Source: Pseudomonas yangonensis (GTDB lineage: Bacteria > Pseudomonadota > Gammaproteobacteria > Pseudomonadales > Pseudomonadaceae). Taken from it: a stretch of DNA of 64,000 nt. Position 1 is the stretch's first letter, and each line of letters opens with the position of its first letter. Below are positions 36,065 to 45,304 of the stretch, piece after piece. A model generated the notes under the pieces. The model worked only from the letters and a program-made list of their open reading frames with translations. It made no database searches and was not told the DNA's origin. The position numbers were made by a program, and so were the translations under genes. The stretch lies in the NCBI RefSeq assembly GCF_009932725.1, contig NZ_BLJU01000009.1:62001-126000 (forward strand), written 5' to 3'.

Positions 36065-36748
36065 ATGATCGAACTCGCCATGTGGAATCTCAGCGTTCCA
36101 GTCGGCGTCCCCGCGACCACCATCGAGACCGGCGTTCTGGCCGGTGGTTACCAGGATCACTATTTCCAGTCCAAGGAGGGCGCCATCTTCTTCTGGGCAC
36201 CGGTCAATGGCACCACGACCGAGAGCGCGAAGTACCCCCGCACCGAACTGCGCGAAACCTACGCCGACGGTCGCCTGCGCAACTGGACCTATCCGGAGTC
36301 GGACAATTTCCTGCGTGCTTCACTGAGCGTCAGCCAGGTGCCGTCCACCGGCAAGATCGTCATCGGCCAGATTCATGCCTTCAAGAGTTCCGAGCCGCTG
36401 CTCAAGCTGGAGTACCAGTACAAGACCAAGACCGCCGACGGCAATATCGTCGCCAAGGTCCGTGTGACGCCAACCTCGGAGATCCAGGTGGTGAACATCG
36501 CCAGCGGCATCCGTCTGAACCAGCCGTTTCGCTACGTGATCAACCTGAAACCGGACGGCACCCTGGCCGTCAGCCTCAACAGCATCAACTGGAACACCCG
36601 AGTGGAGCCGACCTGGGCGGTCAAACCGCTGTACTTCAAGGCCGGGGTCTACACCCAGGACAACACCGGGTATGAAACCGAAGCCGGCGCCGCGCGCTTC
36701 GATCTGCTCAAGATCGAACACCGCTCGCTGGTTGGTGCAGCGAACTGA
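36065..36748 (+). CDS. Alginate lyase, polysaccharide lyase family 7, no signal peptide
   Basis: 227 residues forming a beta-jelly-roll lyase. All three PL7 signature motifs are present: RTELRE at 59-64, QIH at 102-104 (catalytic Gln and His) and YFKAGVYTQ at 190-198 (catalytic Tyr). It cleaves alginate by beta-elimination; QIH often goes with poly-guluronate or mixed preference. There is no signal peptide, so it is either cytoplasmic or leaves by an unusual route; PA1167 of P. aeruginosa is a comparable small PL7 enzyme. ATG 36065 has AGGAG 9 bases upstream; TTG 36059 is too close. It stands alone with a terminator behind. Confidence 0.9.
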   Translation: MIELAMWNLSVPVGVPATTIETGVLAGGYQDHYFQSKEGAIFFWAPVNGTTTESAKYPRTELRETYADGRLRNWTYPESDNFLRASLSVSQVPSTGKIVIGQIHAFKSSEPLLKLEYQYKTKTADGNIVAKVRVTPTSEIQVVNIASGIRLNQPFRYVINLKPDGTLAVSLNSINWNTRVEPTWAVKPLYFKAGVYTQDNTGYETEAGAARFDLLKIEHRSLVGAAN

Positions 36749-36771
36749 CGCGACCTGAACGCACGCCATAA

Positions 36772-36806
36772 AAAACGCCGCGACTCCGTGAGGAGCCGCG
36801 GCGTTT
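36772..36806. terminator. Bidirectional terminator between alginate lyase and fba
   Basis: AAAACGCCGCG-A-CTCC / GGAG-C-CGCGGCGTTTT with loop GTGA: a 15-bp stem with one central mismatch, A-run left and T-run right, serving both convergent genes. Confidence 0.9.
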
Positions 36807-36824
36807 TCCGTGTAGCGCGCGGGC

Positions 36825-37889
36825 TTAGTTGACCTTGGCGTTCAGCTCGCCGCTGGCGTAGCGCTGGAACATGCCTTCCAGGGAGATCGGCTTGATCTTG
36901 GAGGCATTGCCAGCGGTGCCGAAGGCTTCGTAGCGGGCGATGCAGATGTCACGCATGGCGACGATGGTCTTGGCGAAGAACTTGCGCGGGTCGAACTCGC
37001 TCGGATGCTCGGCCATCATGCGGCGGATGGCACCAGTGGAGGCCAGGCGCAGGTCGGTGTCGATGTTGACCTTGCGCACGCCGTGCTTGATGCCCTCGAC
37101 GATTTCCTCGACCGGCACACCATAGGTTTCCTTGATGTCGCCGCCGAACTCGTTGATCACCTTCAGCCACTCCTGAGGAACGGACGAAGACCCATGCATC
37201 ACCAGGTGGGTGTTGGGGATGCGCTTGTGGATTTCCTTGATGCGCTCAATGGAGAGCACATCGCCGGTTGGCGGCTTGGTGAACTTGTAGGCGCCGTGGC
37301 TGGTGCCGATGGCGATGGCCAGGGCATCGACCTGGGTCTTCTTGACGAAGTCCGCGGCTTCTTCCGGATCGGTCAGCAGTTGGCTGTGATCGAGCACGCC
37401 CTCGGCGCCGACGCCATCTTCTTCACCAGCCATGCCGGTTTCAAGGCTGCCCAGGCAACCCAGTTCACCTTCCACGGAAACGCCGCAGGCGTGAGCGAAG
37501 GCCACGGTCTGCTGGGTTACGCGGACGTTGTACTCGTAATCGGCCGGGGTCTTGCCGTCTTCCTTCAGCGAACCATCCATCATCACCGAGGAAAAGCCCA
37601 GCTGGATCGAGCGCTGGCACACGTCCGGGCTGGTGCCGTGGTCCTGGTGCATGCACACCGGAATGTGCGGGAATTCTTCGATGGCAGCCAGGATCAGGTG
37701 GCGCAGGAACGGCGCACCGGCGTACTTGCGGGCACCAGCGGAGGCCTGGACGATGACCGGCGAATCGGTCTTGTCGGCGGCTTCCATGATGGCGCGCATC
37801 TGCTCGAGGTTGTTGACGTTGAAGGCCGGCACGCCGTAGCCGAATTCGGCGGCGTGGTCGAGCATCTGGCGCATGCTGATAAGTGCCAT
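36825..37889 (-). CDS. fba: Fructose-1,6-bisphosphate aldolase, class II
   Basis: 354 residues. Zinc-dependent aldol cleavage of fructose-1,6-bisphosphate, used mainly for gluconeogenesis in Pseudomonas. Starts [20 protein letters not shown]; the catalytic/zinc region CMHQDHGT is at ~79-86 (Asp83, His84), with further zinc-site motifs [11 protein letters not shown] and MHGSSSVP. It belongs to the Calvin-type class IIA/B group with long C-terminus. The start at 37889 has GGGAGA 10-15 bases before it; the longer frame to 37958 is not supported. Last gene of the leftward tkt-epd-pgk-(lipoproteins)-fba series. Confidence 0.96.
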   Translation of the reverse strand: MALISMRQMLDHAAEFGYGVPAFNVNNLEQMRAIMEAADKTDSPVIVQASAGARKYAGAPFLRHLILAAIEEFPHIPVCMHQDHGTSPDVCQRSIQLGFSSVMMDGSLKEDGKTPADYEYNVRVTQQTVAFAHACGVSVEGELGCLGSLETGMAGEEDGVGAEGVLDHSQLLTDPEEAADFVKKTQVDALAIAIGTSHGAYKFTKPPTGDVLSIERIKEIHKRIPNTHLVMHGSSSVPQEWLKVINEFGGDIKETYGVPVEEIVEGIKHGVRKVNIDTDLRLASTGAIRRMMAEHPSEFDPRKFFAKTIVAMRDICIARYEAFGTAGNASKIKPISLEGMFQRYASGELNAKVN

Positions 37890-38011
37890 GGTGTTTCTGT
37901 CTCCCGGTTTGGAGGTCGTTGATCGTGCAAGCCTGCCGCAGGGGCAGGCGTTGTTCAAGTTTCGTCGAGTCTGGGCTCAGCCCAGCTCTCGTCTCGGCAA
38001 AGCCGAGGGTA

Positions 38012-38338
38012 TTACGGAGCCTTGCAGCCGCGACCTATCAGGTCATCGGTAGCCGTCCAGTAGACTAGGCCTTCCTCCCCCTTGGTATGGAAGGACAGAC
38101 GCCCGTCACTGTAAAGCGCGCCGGAGGCGGCCGGCTCCTGAGTCAGGCGATAGACGATATCGTCCCCGCCCAGGCGCACGTCCACCTGATCGAAGCTGCC
38201 ATTGGCGAAGCGCCACTGGACTTCGGCCTGGCTGTCGCATACCCAGCGATTCCACTGATCCGGCGCGGCCGGCTGGTTGCTGCAGGCTGCCAGCAGCAGG
38301 GCGATGGCAGCGAGCCCCGCCAGTTTGATCCCGCTCAA
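38012..38338 (-). CDS. MliC-type lysozyme-inhibitor lipoprotein
   Basis: 108 residues. Lipobox LAAC with lipidated Cys19, then a single small beta-barrel domain. C-terminal segment SGALYSDGRLSFHTKGEEGL followed by a terminal RGC fits the MliC family, which inhibits C-type lysozyme in the periplasm; the conserved Ser and Lys of the inhibitory loop are present in SDG and TKG. It lies between pgk and fba with another small lipoprotein, an arrangement I recall from P. aeruginosa (PA0553-PA0554). The link to glycolysis genes appears to be only positional. Confidence 0.75.
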   Translation of the reverse strand: MSGIKLAGLAAIALLLAACSNQPAAPDQWNRWVCDSQAEVQWRFANGSFDQVDVRLGGDDIVYRLTQEPAASGALYSDGRLSFHTKGEEGLVYWTATDDLIGRGCKAP

Positions 38339-38351
38339 TTACCTCTCCTCG

Positions 38352-38537
38352 TCAGCAGCGCTGTTCCGGCGCCGGGCCAGTAGGCTGGCCGGTGCTTTCC
38401 TCGACACGCTGATCATCCTGAGTGGTCGGGGTTTCGATCTGCGCCGGGCTGAATACCTCGCAGGCCGCTTCCCGACCACCGCCGGCACAACCGGCCAGCA
38501 ACATACCAATCACGCTCAATGCGGCTAACTTGTCCAT
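38352..38537 (-). CDS. Small lipoprotein, unknown
   Basis: 61 residues from ATG 38537, which has a good AAGGAG site 7 bases upstream. Signal with lipobox LAGC (Cys17), then a short Gly/Glu/Pro-rich mature part with three further cysteines. No domain is recognised. It lies 13 bp before the MliC-like gene, so the two are surely co-transcribed. Confidence 0.75.
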   Translation of the reverse strand: MDKLAALSVIGMLLAGCAGGGREAACEVFSPAQIETPTTQDDQRVEESTGQPTGPAPEQRC

Positions 38538-38641
38538 GACACGACTCCTTGTACGATGATCCGGTTTTCTACAGACCACCCGTTCGCGTCAGGGTTTAAT
38601 CAGCCGGGGCGCTGGGTGACACCCATCACCCTGGCTCGCCG

Positions 38642-39802
38642 TTATTGTGCGCGCTGCTCCAGCACTTCCACGGCCGGCAGTACCTTGCCCTCGACGAACT
38701 CAAGGAAAGCACCGCCACCGGTGGAAATATAGGAAATCTTCTCGGCCACGCCGTACTTGTCGATGGCCGCCAGGGTGTCGCCGCCGCCGGCGATGGAGAA
38801 CGCCGGGCTCTCGGCGATGGCCTGGGCCAGGGCCTTGGTGCCGTTGCCGAACTGGTCGAACTCGAACACGCCGACCGGGCCGTTCCACAGGATGGTCTGC
38901 GAGGCCTTGAGCATTTCGGCGAACTGCTTGGCCGTCTGCGGGCCGATGTCGAGGATCATGTCGTCTTCAGCCACGTCCTTGACCGCCTTGACGGTGGCTT
39001 CGGCATCTTCGGCGAAGGCCTTGGCCACCACCACATCGACCGGCAGCGGTACGCTGACCTTGGCTGCGATGGCCTTGGCAGTCTCGACCAGGTCGGCTTC
39101 GTACAGCGACTTGCCCACCGGCAGGCCGGCAGCCGCGAGGAAGGTGTTGGCGATGCCGCCACCGACGATCAGCGAATCGCAGATGTCCGCCAGCGAGTTG
39201 AGCACGTCCAGCTTGGTCGACACCTTGGAGCCGGCGACGATGGCCAGCATCGGACGGGCCGGCTTGTCCAGCGCCTTGCCCAGTGCGTCCAGCTCGGCAG
39301 CCAGCAGCGGGCCGGCGCAGGCGACCTTGGCGAACTTGGCCACGCCATGGGTCGACCCCTGAGCCCGGTGGGCGGTGCCGAAAGCGTCCATCACGAAGAC
39401 GTCGCACAGGGCAGCATACTGCTGGGCCAACTCGTCGCTGTTCTTCTTCTCGCCCTTGTTGAAACGCACGTTCTCCAGCAGCACCAGCTCACCGGCCTTG
39501 ACCTCGACACCGCCGAGGTAGTCCTTGACCAGCGGTACTTCACGGCCAAGGGCCTTGCTCAGGTAGGCGGCGACCGGAGCCAGGCTGTCTTCCTCGCTGT
39601 AGACACCCTCTTCCGGGCGCCCCAGATGCGAGCAAACCAGCACGGCTGCGCCTTTTTCCAGCGCCAGCTTGATGGTCGGCAGCGAAGCGAGGATACGCGC
39701 GTCGCTCTTGACCACACCGTCCTTCACCGGGACGTTGAGGTCTTCGCGGATCAGCACGCGCTTACCATTGAGGTCAAGGTCGGTCATCTTCAGAACGGTC
39801 AT
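38642..39802 (-). CDS. pgk: Phosphoglycerate kinase
   Basis: 386 residues. Reversible phosphotransfer between 1,3-bisphosphoglycerate and ADP. N-terminal substrate motif [14 protein letters not shown], then [21 protein letters not shown] and the nucleotide-site [13 protein letters not shown] near the C-terminus, with [12 protein letters not shown] in the hinge. A typical bacterial monomer. The start is 3 bp after the epd stop, so epd and pgk form one transcript, as in many gammaproteobacteria. Confidence 0.97.
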   Translation of the reverse strand: MTVLKMTDLDLNGKRVLIREDLNVPVKDGVVKSDARILASLPTIKLALEKGAAVLVCSHLGRPEEGVYSEEDSLAPVAAYLSKALGREVPLVKDYLGGVEVKAGELVLLENVRFNKGEKKNSDELAQQYAALCDVFVMDAFGTAHRAQGSTHGVAKFAKVACAGPLLAAELDALGKALDKPARPMLAIVAGSKVSTKLDVLNSLADICDSLIVGGGIANTFLAAAGLPVGKSLYEADLVETAKAIAAKVSVPLPVDVVVAKAFAEDAEATVKAVKDVAEDDMILDIGPQTAKQFAEMLKASQTILWNGPVGVFEFDQFGNGTKALAQAIAESPAFSIAGGGDTLAAIDKYGVAEKISYISTGGGAFLEFVEGKVLPAVEVLEQRAQ

Positions 39803-39805
39803 AGG

Positions 39806-40873
39806 TCAGTCCTTCAAGGAGGCTGGTTGTACGGAGGAAGTGGATACAGCGAGAAAATGTTCGGCGACATCGAGCATGCGGTTGGCGAAGCCCCACTCGT
39901 TGTCGAACCAGGCCAGCAGGTTGACTAGGCGCGGGCCGGACACGCGGGTCTGGCTGCCGTCGACGATGGCCGAGTGCGGGTCGTGGTTGAAATCGCAGCT
40001 GGCATGCGGCAATTCGGTGTAGGCCAGCAGCCCCTTGAGCGGGCCGCTTTCCGCCGCCAGGCGCAGCACGCGATTGATCTCTTCTGCCGAGGTGTCACGG
40101 GCGGTCTGTAGCGTGATGTCCAGGCAGGAGACGTTGACCGTCGGCACGCGAATGGCCTTGGCCTGAATGCGCCCGGCCAGCTCCGGCAGCAGCCGCTCGA
40201 TACCACGGGCCAGTCCGGTGGAGACCGGAATCACGGACTGAAAAGCCGAGCGCGTGCGGCGCAGGTCTTCGTGGTGATAGGCATCGATCACGGGCTGGTC
40301 GTTCATCGCCGAGTGAATGGTGGTAATGGAGACGTATTCCAGACCCACCACCTCGTCGAGAAGTTTCAACAACGGCACGCCGCAGTTGGTGGTACAGGAC
40401 GCGTTCGACACCAGGCGTTCGGCACCGCTCAGGCACTGCTGATTGACGCCGAAGACCACGGTGGCATCGATATCCGCCTCGCTCGCCATCGGCTGCGACA
40501 GCAGGACCCGCGGCGCACCGGCATCGAGGAAACGCTCGGCATCGGCACGCGTGGTGTACTGCCCGGAGCATTCGAGCAGCAGGTCGATATCCAGCGCCGC
40601 CCAGTCGATGGCCTCCGGCTCGCTCTGACGCAACACCTTCACGCAGTCACCATTGATGTGCAGGCAGTCGCCATCGACCTTCACCTCACCGGGGAAGCGG
40701 CCGTGGGTGGAGTCGAAGCGGGTCAGGTATTCGACGCTGGCCTGGTCGGCCAGGTCGTTGAGCGCGACGATTTCCAGGCTCGATGAGTTGCCACGCTCGT
40801 GCAGCGCACGCAGCACACAGCGGCCAATACGGCCATAGCCGTTGAGGGCGACGCGGTAAGGGCGATTGGACAT
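39806..40873 (-). CDS. epd: Erythrose-4-phosphate dehydrogenase
   Basis: 355 residues, GAPDH superfamily. Rossmann motif NGYGRIGRCVLRAL at ~11-24 and catalytic Cys160 in SNASCTTNC. It oxidises erythrose-4-phosphate to 4-phosphoerythronate, the first step of pyridoxal-5'-phosphate synthesis. The distinction from true GAPDH rests on position between tkt and pgk, as in E. coli and P. aeruginosa, and on Epd-like features such as the N-terminal RALHERGNSSSLEIVALNDL. GAPDH activity cannot be excluded by eye. Four bases from pgk; 105 bp and a hairpin repeat separate it from tkt. Confidence 0.9.
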   Translation of the reverse strand: MSNRPYRVALNGYGRIGRCVLRALHERGNSSSLEIVALNDLADQASVEYLTRFDSTHGRFPGEVKVDGDCLHINGDCVKVLRQSEPEAIDWAALDIDLLLECSGQYTTRADAERFLDAGAPRVLLSQPMASEADIDATVVFGVNQQCLSGAERLVSNASCTTNCGVPLLKLLDEVVGLEYVSITTIHSAMNDQPVIDAYHHEDLRRTRSAFQSVIPVSTGLARGIERLLPELAGRIQAKAIRVPTVNVSCLDITLQTARDTSAEEINRVLRLAAESGPLKGLLAYTELPHASCDFNHDPHSAIVDGSQTRVSGPRLVNLLAWFDNEWGFANRMLDVAEHFLAVSTSSVQPASLKD

Positions 40874-40891
40874 GGGCGGTCTCGTATGAAC

Positions 40892-40964
40892 CGTAGGGTG
40901 GATCGCGCTTCATCGATCCACCGGCGGTGTAACGGCGGGTGAAAAACGCGTCACCCGCCCTACG
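40892..40964. repeat. GTAGGGTGGAT hairpin repeat between tkt and epd
   Basis: Begins CGTAGGGTGGAT and ends CACCCGCCCTACG (inverted). Two nested hairpins are formed, including GGCGGGTGA / TCACCCGCC around AAAACGCG. The same family and layout occurs at 53015-53091 after ahcY. Confidence 0.7.
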
Positions 40965-40977
40965 GCGTCGCTCTAGC

Positions 40978-42978
40978 TCAGGCGTCGAGCAGCTCTTCGG
41001 CAGTGCCGACGACGTTGTCGACGGTGAAACCGAAGTGTTCGAACAGCTGGCCGGCAGGGGCCGACTCACCGTAGGTGTCCATGCCGATGATGCGACCTTC
41101 GAGGCCCACGTACTTGTACCAGAAGTCGGCATGGGCGGCTTCGATGGCGATACGCGCGGTGACCTGCAGCGGCAGCACGGACTGCTTGTAGGCGGCGTCC
41201 TGCTGGTCGAACACGTTGGTCGAAGGCATCGACACGACGCGCACCTTGCGGCCCCGCTCGCTCAGCTTGTCAGCGGCCTGGATGGCCAGGCCGACTTCCG
41301 AACCGGTGGCGATCAGAATCAGCTCCGGTTCGCCAGCGCAGTCCTTGAGGACATAACCACCACGACTGATGGCCGCTTCGGTTTCGTGATCGCGCAGGTT
41401 ATGCGGCAGGTTCTGGCGGGAGAAGATCAGCGCGCTTGGGCCATCCTTGCGCTCGATCGCGCACTTCCAGGCCACCGCGGCTTCGACGGTATCCGCCGGG
41501 CGCCAGGTGTCCAGGTTCGGCGTGGTGCGCAGGCTGGTCAGCTGCTCCACCGGCTGGTGGGTCGGGCCGTCTTCACCGAGGCCGATGGAATCGTGGGTGA
41601 ACACGTAGAGCACGCGCTGTTTCATCAGCGCCGACATGCGCACCGCGTTGCGCGCGTATTCCATGAACATCAGGAAGGTCGCGCCGTAGGGGATCAGGCC
41701 GCCGTGCAGGGCCACGCCGTTCATGATCGCGCTCATGCCGAATTCACGTACGCCGTAGTACATGTAGTTGCCCGAGGCATCCTCGGCGACTACCGGCTTG
41801 CAGCCCTTCCACAGGGTCAGGTTGGAACCGGCGAGGTCGGCCGAACCACCAAGCAGCTCGGGCAGCAGCGGACCGAAGGCGTTCAGGCAGTTCTGGCTGG
41901 CCTTGCGGCTGGCGATGGTTTCGCCCTTCTCGGCCACGGCGCGAATGAACTCGCTGGCCTTGGCGGAGAAATCGGCCGGCAGCTCGCCCGCCATGCGGCG
42001 GATGAATTCGTTGGCCAGTTCAGGGTAGGCGGCAGAGTAGGCGGCGAAGCGCTGATCCCAGTCGGCTTCGACAGCCAGGCCGGCCTCCTTGGCATCCCAC
42101 TCGGCGTAGATGTCGGCAGGAATTTCGAACGGCGCATGATGCCAATTCAGAGCCGCGCGGGTCAGGGCGATTTCGTCATGGCCCAGGGCGGCGCCGTGGG
42201 ACTCTTCCTTGCCCTGCTTGTTCGGCGAGCCGAAGCCGATGATGGTCTTGCAGCAGATCAGCGTCGGACGGTCGCCGGATTTGCGCGCGGTGTCGATAGC
42301 CATCTTGATTTCGTCGGCATCGTGGCCGTCGACGTTGCGGATCACCTGCCAGCCGTAGGCTTCGAAGCGTGCCGGGGTGTCATCGGTGAACCAGCCATGT
42401 ACTTCACCGTCGATGGAGATGCCGTTGTCGTCATAGAAGGCGATCAGCTTGCCCAGGCCCAGGGTGCCGGCCAGCGAGCAGACTTCATGACTGATGCCTT
42501 CCATCATGCAGCCGTCGCCGAGGAACACATAGGTGTGGTGATCGACGATCTTGTGGCCGTCGCGGTTGAACTGCGCTGCCATGATCTTTTCCGCCAGAGC
42601 GAAGCCCACGGCGTTGGCGATGCCCTGGCCGAGCGGGCCAGTGGTGGTCTCGACGCCTGGCGCATAACCGAACTCCGGGTGCCCGGGGGTCTTGCTGTGC
42701 AGCTGGCGGAAGTTCTTCAGGTCGTCGATCGACAGGTCGTAGCCGGTCAGGTGCAGCAGCGAATAGATCAGCATCGAGCCGTGGCCGTTGGACAGCACGA
42801 AGCGGTCACGGTCGGCAAAATTCGGGTTGGCCGGGTTGTGCTTCAGGTAATCGCGCCACAGCACTTCGGCGATGTCCGCCATGCCCATGGGGGCACCGGG
42901 GTGGCCGCTGTTGGCTTTCTGCACAGCATCCATGCTGAGGGCACGAATGGCATTGGCTCGCTCACGACGGCTGGGCAT
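40978..42978 (-). CDS. tkt: Transketolase
   Basis: 666 residues. Thiamine-diphosphate enzyme that moves two-carbon units among pentose-phosphate sugars. ThDP/Mg motif GDGCMMEG in the first third, catalytic-site [17 protein letters not shown] at the N-terminus, [15 protein letters not shown] in the pyrimidine domain and [12 protein letters not shown] in the C-terminal domain. ATG 42978 ([10 protein letters not shown]) is chosen by homology; the frame to 43086 extends beyond it. Leftward gene cluster with epd, pgk and fba. In P. aeruginosa it is a neighbour of metK, as here with four genes between. Confidence 0.96.
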   Translation of the reverse strand: MPSRRERANAIRALSMDAVQKANSGHPGAPMGMADIAEVLWRDYLKHNPANPNFADRDRFVLSNGHGSMLIYSLLHLTGYDLSIDDLKNFRQLHSKTPGHPEFGYAPGVETTTGPLGQGIANAVGFALAEKIMAAQFNRDGHKIVDHHTYVFLGDGCMMEGISHEVCSLAGTLGLGKLIAFYDDNGISIDGEVHGWFTDDTPARFEAYGWQVIRNVDGHDADEIKMAIDTARKSGDRPTLICCKTIIGFGSPNKQGKEESHGAALGHDEIALTRAALNWHHAPFEIPADIYAEWDAKEAGLAVEADWDQRFAAYSAAYPELANEFIRRMAGELPADFSAKASEFIRAVAEKGETIASRKASQNCLNAFGPLLPELLGGSADLAGSNLTLWKGCKPVVAEDASGNYMYYGVREFGMSAIMNGVALHGGLIPYGATFLMFMEYARNAVRMSALMKQRVLYVFTHDSIGLGEDGPTHQPVEQLTSLRTTPNLDTWRPADTVEAAVAWKCAIERKDGPSALIFSRQNLPHNLRDHETEAAISRGGYVLKDCAGEPELILIATGSEVGLAIQAADKLSERGRKVRVVSMPSTNVFDQQDAAYKQSVLPLQVTARIAIEAAHADFWYKYVGLEGRIIGMDTYGESAPAGQLFEHFGFTVDNVVGTAEELLDA

Positions 42979-43087
42979 CGCTGAATCTCCTACGGGGGCT
43001 GCTTCTGAATGAAGGGGGCGAAAAAGGCGCCCATTTTCGCCCAGCCGGCCCCCGCGGGGCAATGACAGATGGTCTGTAGAGAGCAAA

Positions 43088-44242
43088 TCAGCCCGCCTGT
43101 TCGCTCAGAACGCTCACTGCCGGACTGCCCGGCCCACCCAGGCAAGGTGCCTGAAACAGCTCGCCATGCCAGATACCGGCGAGGGTGCGACTGAACACCA
43201 GCGACCACACCGCCGCCAATTGCACCGCCAGCACCAGGCCGACGAAGGCGAAGAAGCTCAGCCCGGTCACCGCCTGCAACTCGAAGGTGGCCAGGGCAAA
43301 CACCCCCAACGGAAAGGTGAAGCCCCACCAACCGAGGTTGAACGGCATGTTGTCGCGGATGTAATGGCGGGTGAACAGCGTGGCGATCACCAGCCACCAC
43401 AAACCCGCGCCCCACAGCGCCAAACCGCCGATCAGGCCGAGATCCCGCGCCAACTCGGCGGCGCTGACCAGCGGCGTGCCGGCGAAGGCCGCGGGCGCGG
43501 CCTGGCCCATGCTGAGCAGCCCGAGGCAGCCGGTAGCCAGCGGCCCCAGCGGCAGCCAGCTGGTGGCAGCGAAATCGGTATCCGGCAGCTTGTGCAGCGC
43601 CAGGCGCAGCAGCACCAGAGTGATCAGCGAGAAGGCCAGCGACAGCGATACTCCCCACAGCACGAAACCGGCCACCAGCAGTTGCTGCGCAGCCTCGGCA
43701 GCCAGGTGTGGCGCCAGCGTACCCGCCGCGCTGGCAGACACCTCGGGTGCGACGATCGGTAGCAGCCAGACCGCGGTAAGTTTCTCCAGCGCGTGATGCT
43801 GTCGGGTGAACATCAAATAGGGCACCACCAGCGCCCCCAGCAGCGCCAATGCCGCATCCAGCCACCACAAAAGGTGGGCCAGCGCATAGACGCCCTCACC
43901 CCAGCGCGGCACGCCGAACAGCAGCAGGCCCTTGATCAGCACCGCCAAGCCCATGGGGATGGCCCCGAGAAACATCGACTGCACCGGATGCAGCAGCATC
44001 GGCCAGACGGTTTCGCGAAACAGCATCAGGCGCAGCACGAACAAGATGCTGAACAGGGCGAACAGCCCGGCAGCCACGAACCACAGCCCTTCGGCGAGCA
44101 GCATCAGCTCCGGCATGCGCCAGGGCAGGTGGGCGATTACCAACGCCAGCACGCCGGTACCCATGATCATGGCGAACCAGTGGGGAGTGAAGTGACGAAT
44201 GACAGCCTGAGGCTCGGGCAGACGAGTGAAAGGGCGCAGCAT
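43088..44242 (-). CDS. TDT/SLAC1-family anion transporter (TehA/Ssu1-like)
   Basis: 384 residues with about ten membrane helices. The start [19 protein letters not shown] carries the pattern of the tellurite-resistance/dicarboxylate transporter family, and [23 protein letters not shown] in the last third is its second signature. Known members move C4-dicarboxylates (Mae1), sulfite (Ssu1) or chloride/nitrate (SLAC1). The divergent LysR gene 108 bp away probably regulates it; LysR-controlled TDT proteins in proteobacteria have been linked to sulfite export, so sulfite is a reasonable guess. The stop is 109 bp before the tkt start. Confidence 0.85.
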   Translation of the reverse strand: MLRPFTRLPEPQAVIRHFTPHWFAMIMGTGVLALVIAHLPWRMPELMLLAEGLWFVAAGLFALFSILFVLRLMLFRETVWPMLLHPVQSMFLGAIPMGLAVLIKGLLLFGVPRWGEGVYALAHLLWWLDAALALLGALVVPYLMFTRQHHALEKLTAVWLLPIVAPEVSASAAGTLAPHLAAEAAQQLLVAGFVLWGVSLSLAFSLITLVLLRLALHKLPDTDFAATSWLPLGPLATGCLGLLSMGQAAPAAFAGTPLVSAAELARDLGLIGGLALWGAGLWWLVIATLFTRHYIRDNMPFNLGWWGFTFPLGVFALATFELQAVTGLSFFAFVGLVLAVQLAAVWSLVFSRTLAGIWHGELFQAPCLGGPGSPAVSVLSEQAG

Positions 44243-44350
44243 GAATCGGGTGGTCCCGTGACAAGTGACGGCGCAAGGTTAAGAACAGGCTTGCCATATT
44301 AAAAATACATATTTAGCATCATTCTCATACCTTTTATCTATGCCATGGCC
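44243..44350. promoter_or_regulatory. Divergent promoter region of the TDT transporter and LysR gene
   Basis: 108 bp between two divergent starts, with an AT-rich stretch at 44296-44340 (ATATTAAAAATACATATTT) in an otherwise GC-rich setting. LysR regulators usually bind T-N11-A dyads in such gaps; ATATT...AATAC...ATATTT is a candidate. Confidence 0.5.
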
Positions 44351-45259
44351 ATGAACCTGCACCACCTCAAGGTCTTTCTCGCGGTCGCCGAAGCCGGCAG
44401 CATCAGCGCCGGCGCCGAGCGCCTGCATATCAGCCAGCCTGCGGTGACGCGCGAGATTCGTGACCTGGAAGCGAGCCTCGACCTGCGCCTGTTCGACCGC
44501 CTGCCTCGTGGCGTGCAACTGACCGAGGGCGGCCTGCGCCTGCTCGACTATGCCCAGCGCATCTTCAGTCTGGAGCGCGCGGCCGAACGCGACCTGCGCG
44601 ATTTCGCCCAACTCGAGCAGGGCGAACTGCACCTGGGCGCCAGCGCCACGCTCGGCGCCTACCTGCTGCCACCCCTGCTCACCCGCTTTCGCGCCATGCA
44701 TCCGCAGATATTCGTCAGCCTGGAAGTGAGCAACACCGATGTCGTGACCAGGCAACTGGACGAGGGCCGCATCAGCCTGGGCTTCGTCGAAGGGCCGTTC
44801 GCACGCGATGACTACGCGCACCGCCTGCTGGCACGTGACGCCCTGCTGCCAGTGGTATCGCCCCGTCATCCGCTGGCCGGCAGCAGCGAACTGAAAGCCG
44901 AAAGCCTCCAGGCCTATCCGCTGTACATGCGCGAGCCTGGCTCCGGCGCACGCGTCAGCATCGAGCAGGCCTATCTGGCACACGGCCTGGAGCCCCGTGC
45001 CGGCATGGCCATCGGCAGCACCGAGGCGCTCAAGCGCCTGCTGGCCGACCATCTGGGCATCGCCTGGTTGTCGCAACGCGTGGTAGAGCGCGAACTGGCC
45101 ACCGGCGAATTACGCCATCTGCCAGTGCAGGACCTGCACATCGAGCGCGACCTGCATGTGTTGTGGCGCCTCGGCGCCGGCCTGAGCCCGGCGCCCGCCG
45201 CCTTCCTGGAACTGAGCCAGACTCCTGGGCAAGCCGGATCCAATATCAAAACTTTTTGA
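44351..45259 (+). CDS. LysR-family regulator divergent to the TDT transporter
   Basis: 302 residues. Helix-turn-helix at ~1-60 (MNLHHLKVFLAVAEAGSISAGAERLHISQPAVTREIRDLE in outline) and a periplasmic-binding-like effector domain (~88-295). The start is ATG 44351; ATG 44345 adds two residues, and neither has a clear ribosome site. Presumed to control the divergent transporter gene. The last codons (N-I-K-T-F-stop) are part of a perfect dyad that is the likely operator of the next gene, so gene and operator overlap. Confidence 0.85.
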   Translation: MNLHHLKVFLAVAEAGSISAGAERLHISQPAVTREIRDLEASLDLRLFDRLPRGVQLTEGGLRLLDYAQRIFSLERAAERDLRDFAQLEQGELHLGASATLGAYLLPPLLTRFRAMHPQIFVSLEVSNTDVVTRQLDEGRISLGFVEGPFARDDYAHRLLARDALLPVVSPRHPLAGSSELKAESLQAYPLYMREPGSGARVSIEQAYLAHGLEPRAGMAIGSTEALKRLLADHLGIAWLSQRVVERELATGELRHLPVQDLHIERDLHVLWRLGAGLSPAPAAFLELSQTPGQAGSNIKTF

Positions 45260-45264
45260 TATTG
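45241..45264 (+). promoter_or_regulatory. Perfect dyad before the ArsR-methyltransferase/metK unit
   Basis: CAATATCAAA-ACTT-TTTGATATTG: 10-bp perfect arms with a four-base centre. It lies over the stop codon of the LysR gene and 41 bp before ATG 45305. Candidate promoter hexamers TTGCTG (45268) and TAGACT (45291), 17 bp apart, follow. It suits binding by the downstream ArsR-type protein. Confidence 0.65.
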
Positions 45265-45304
45265 GTGTTGCTGTATGAAAAATGACCGACTAGACTGCGC
45301 CACC

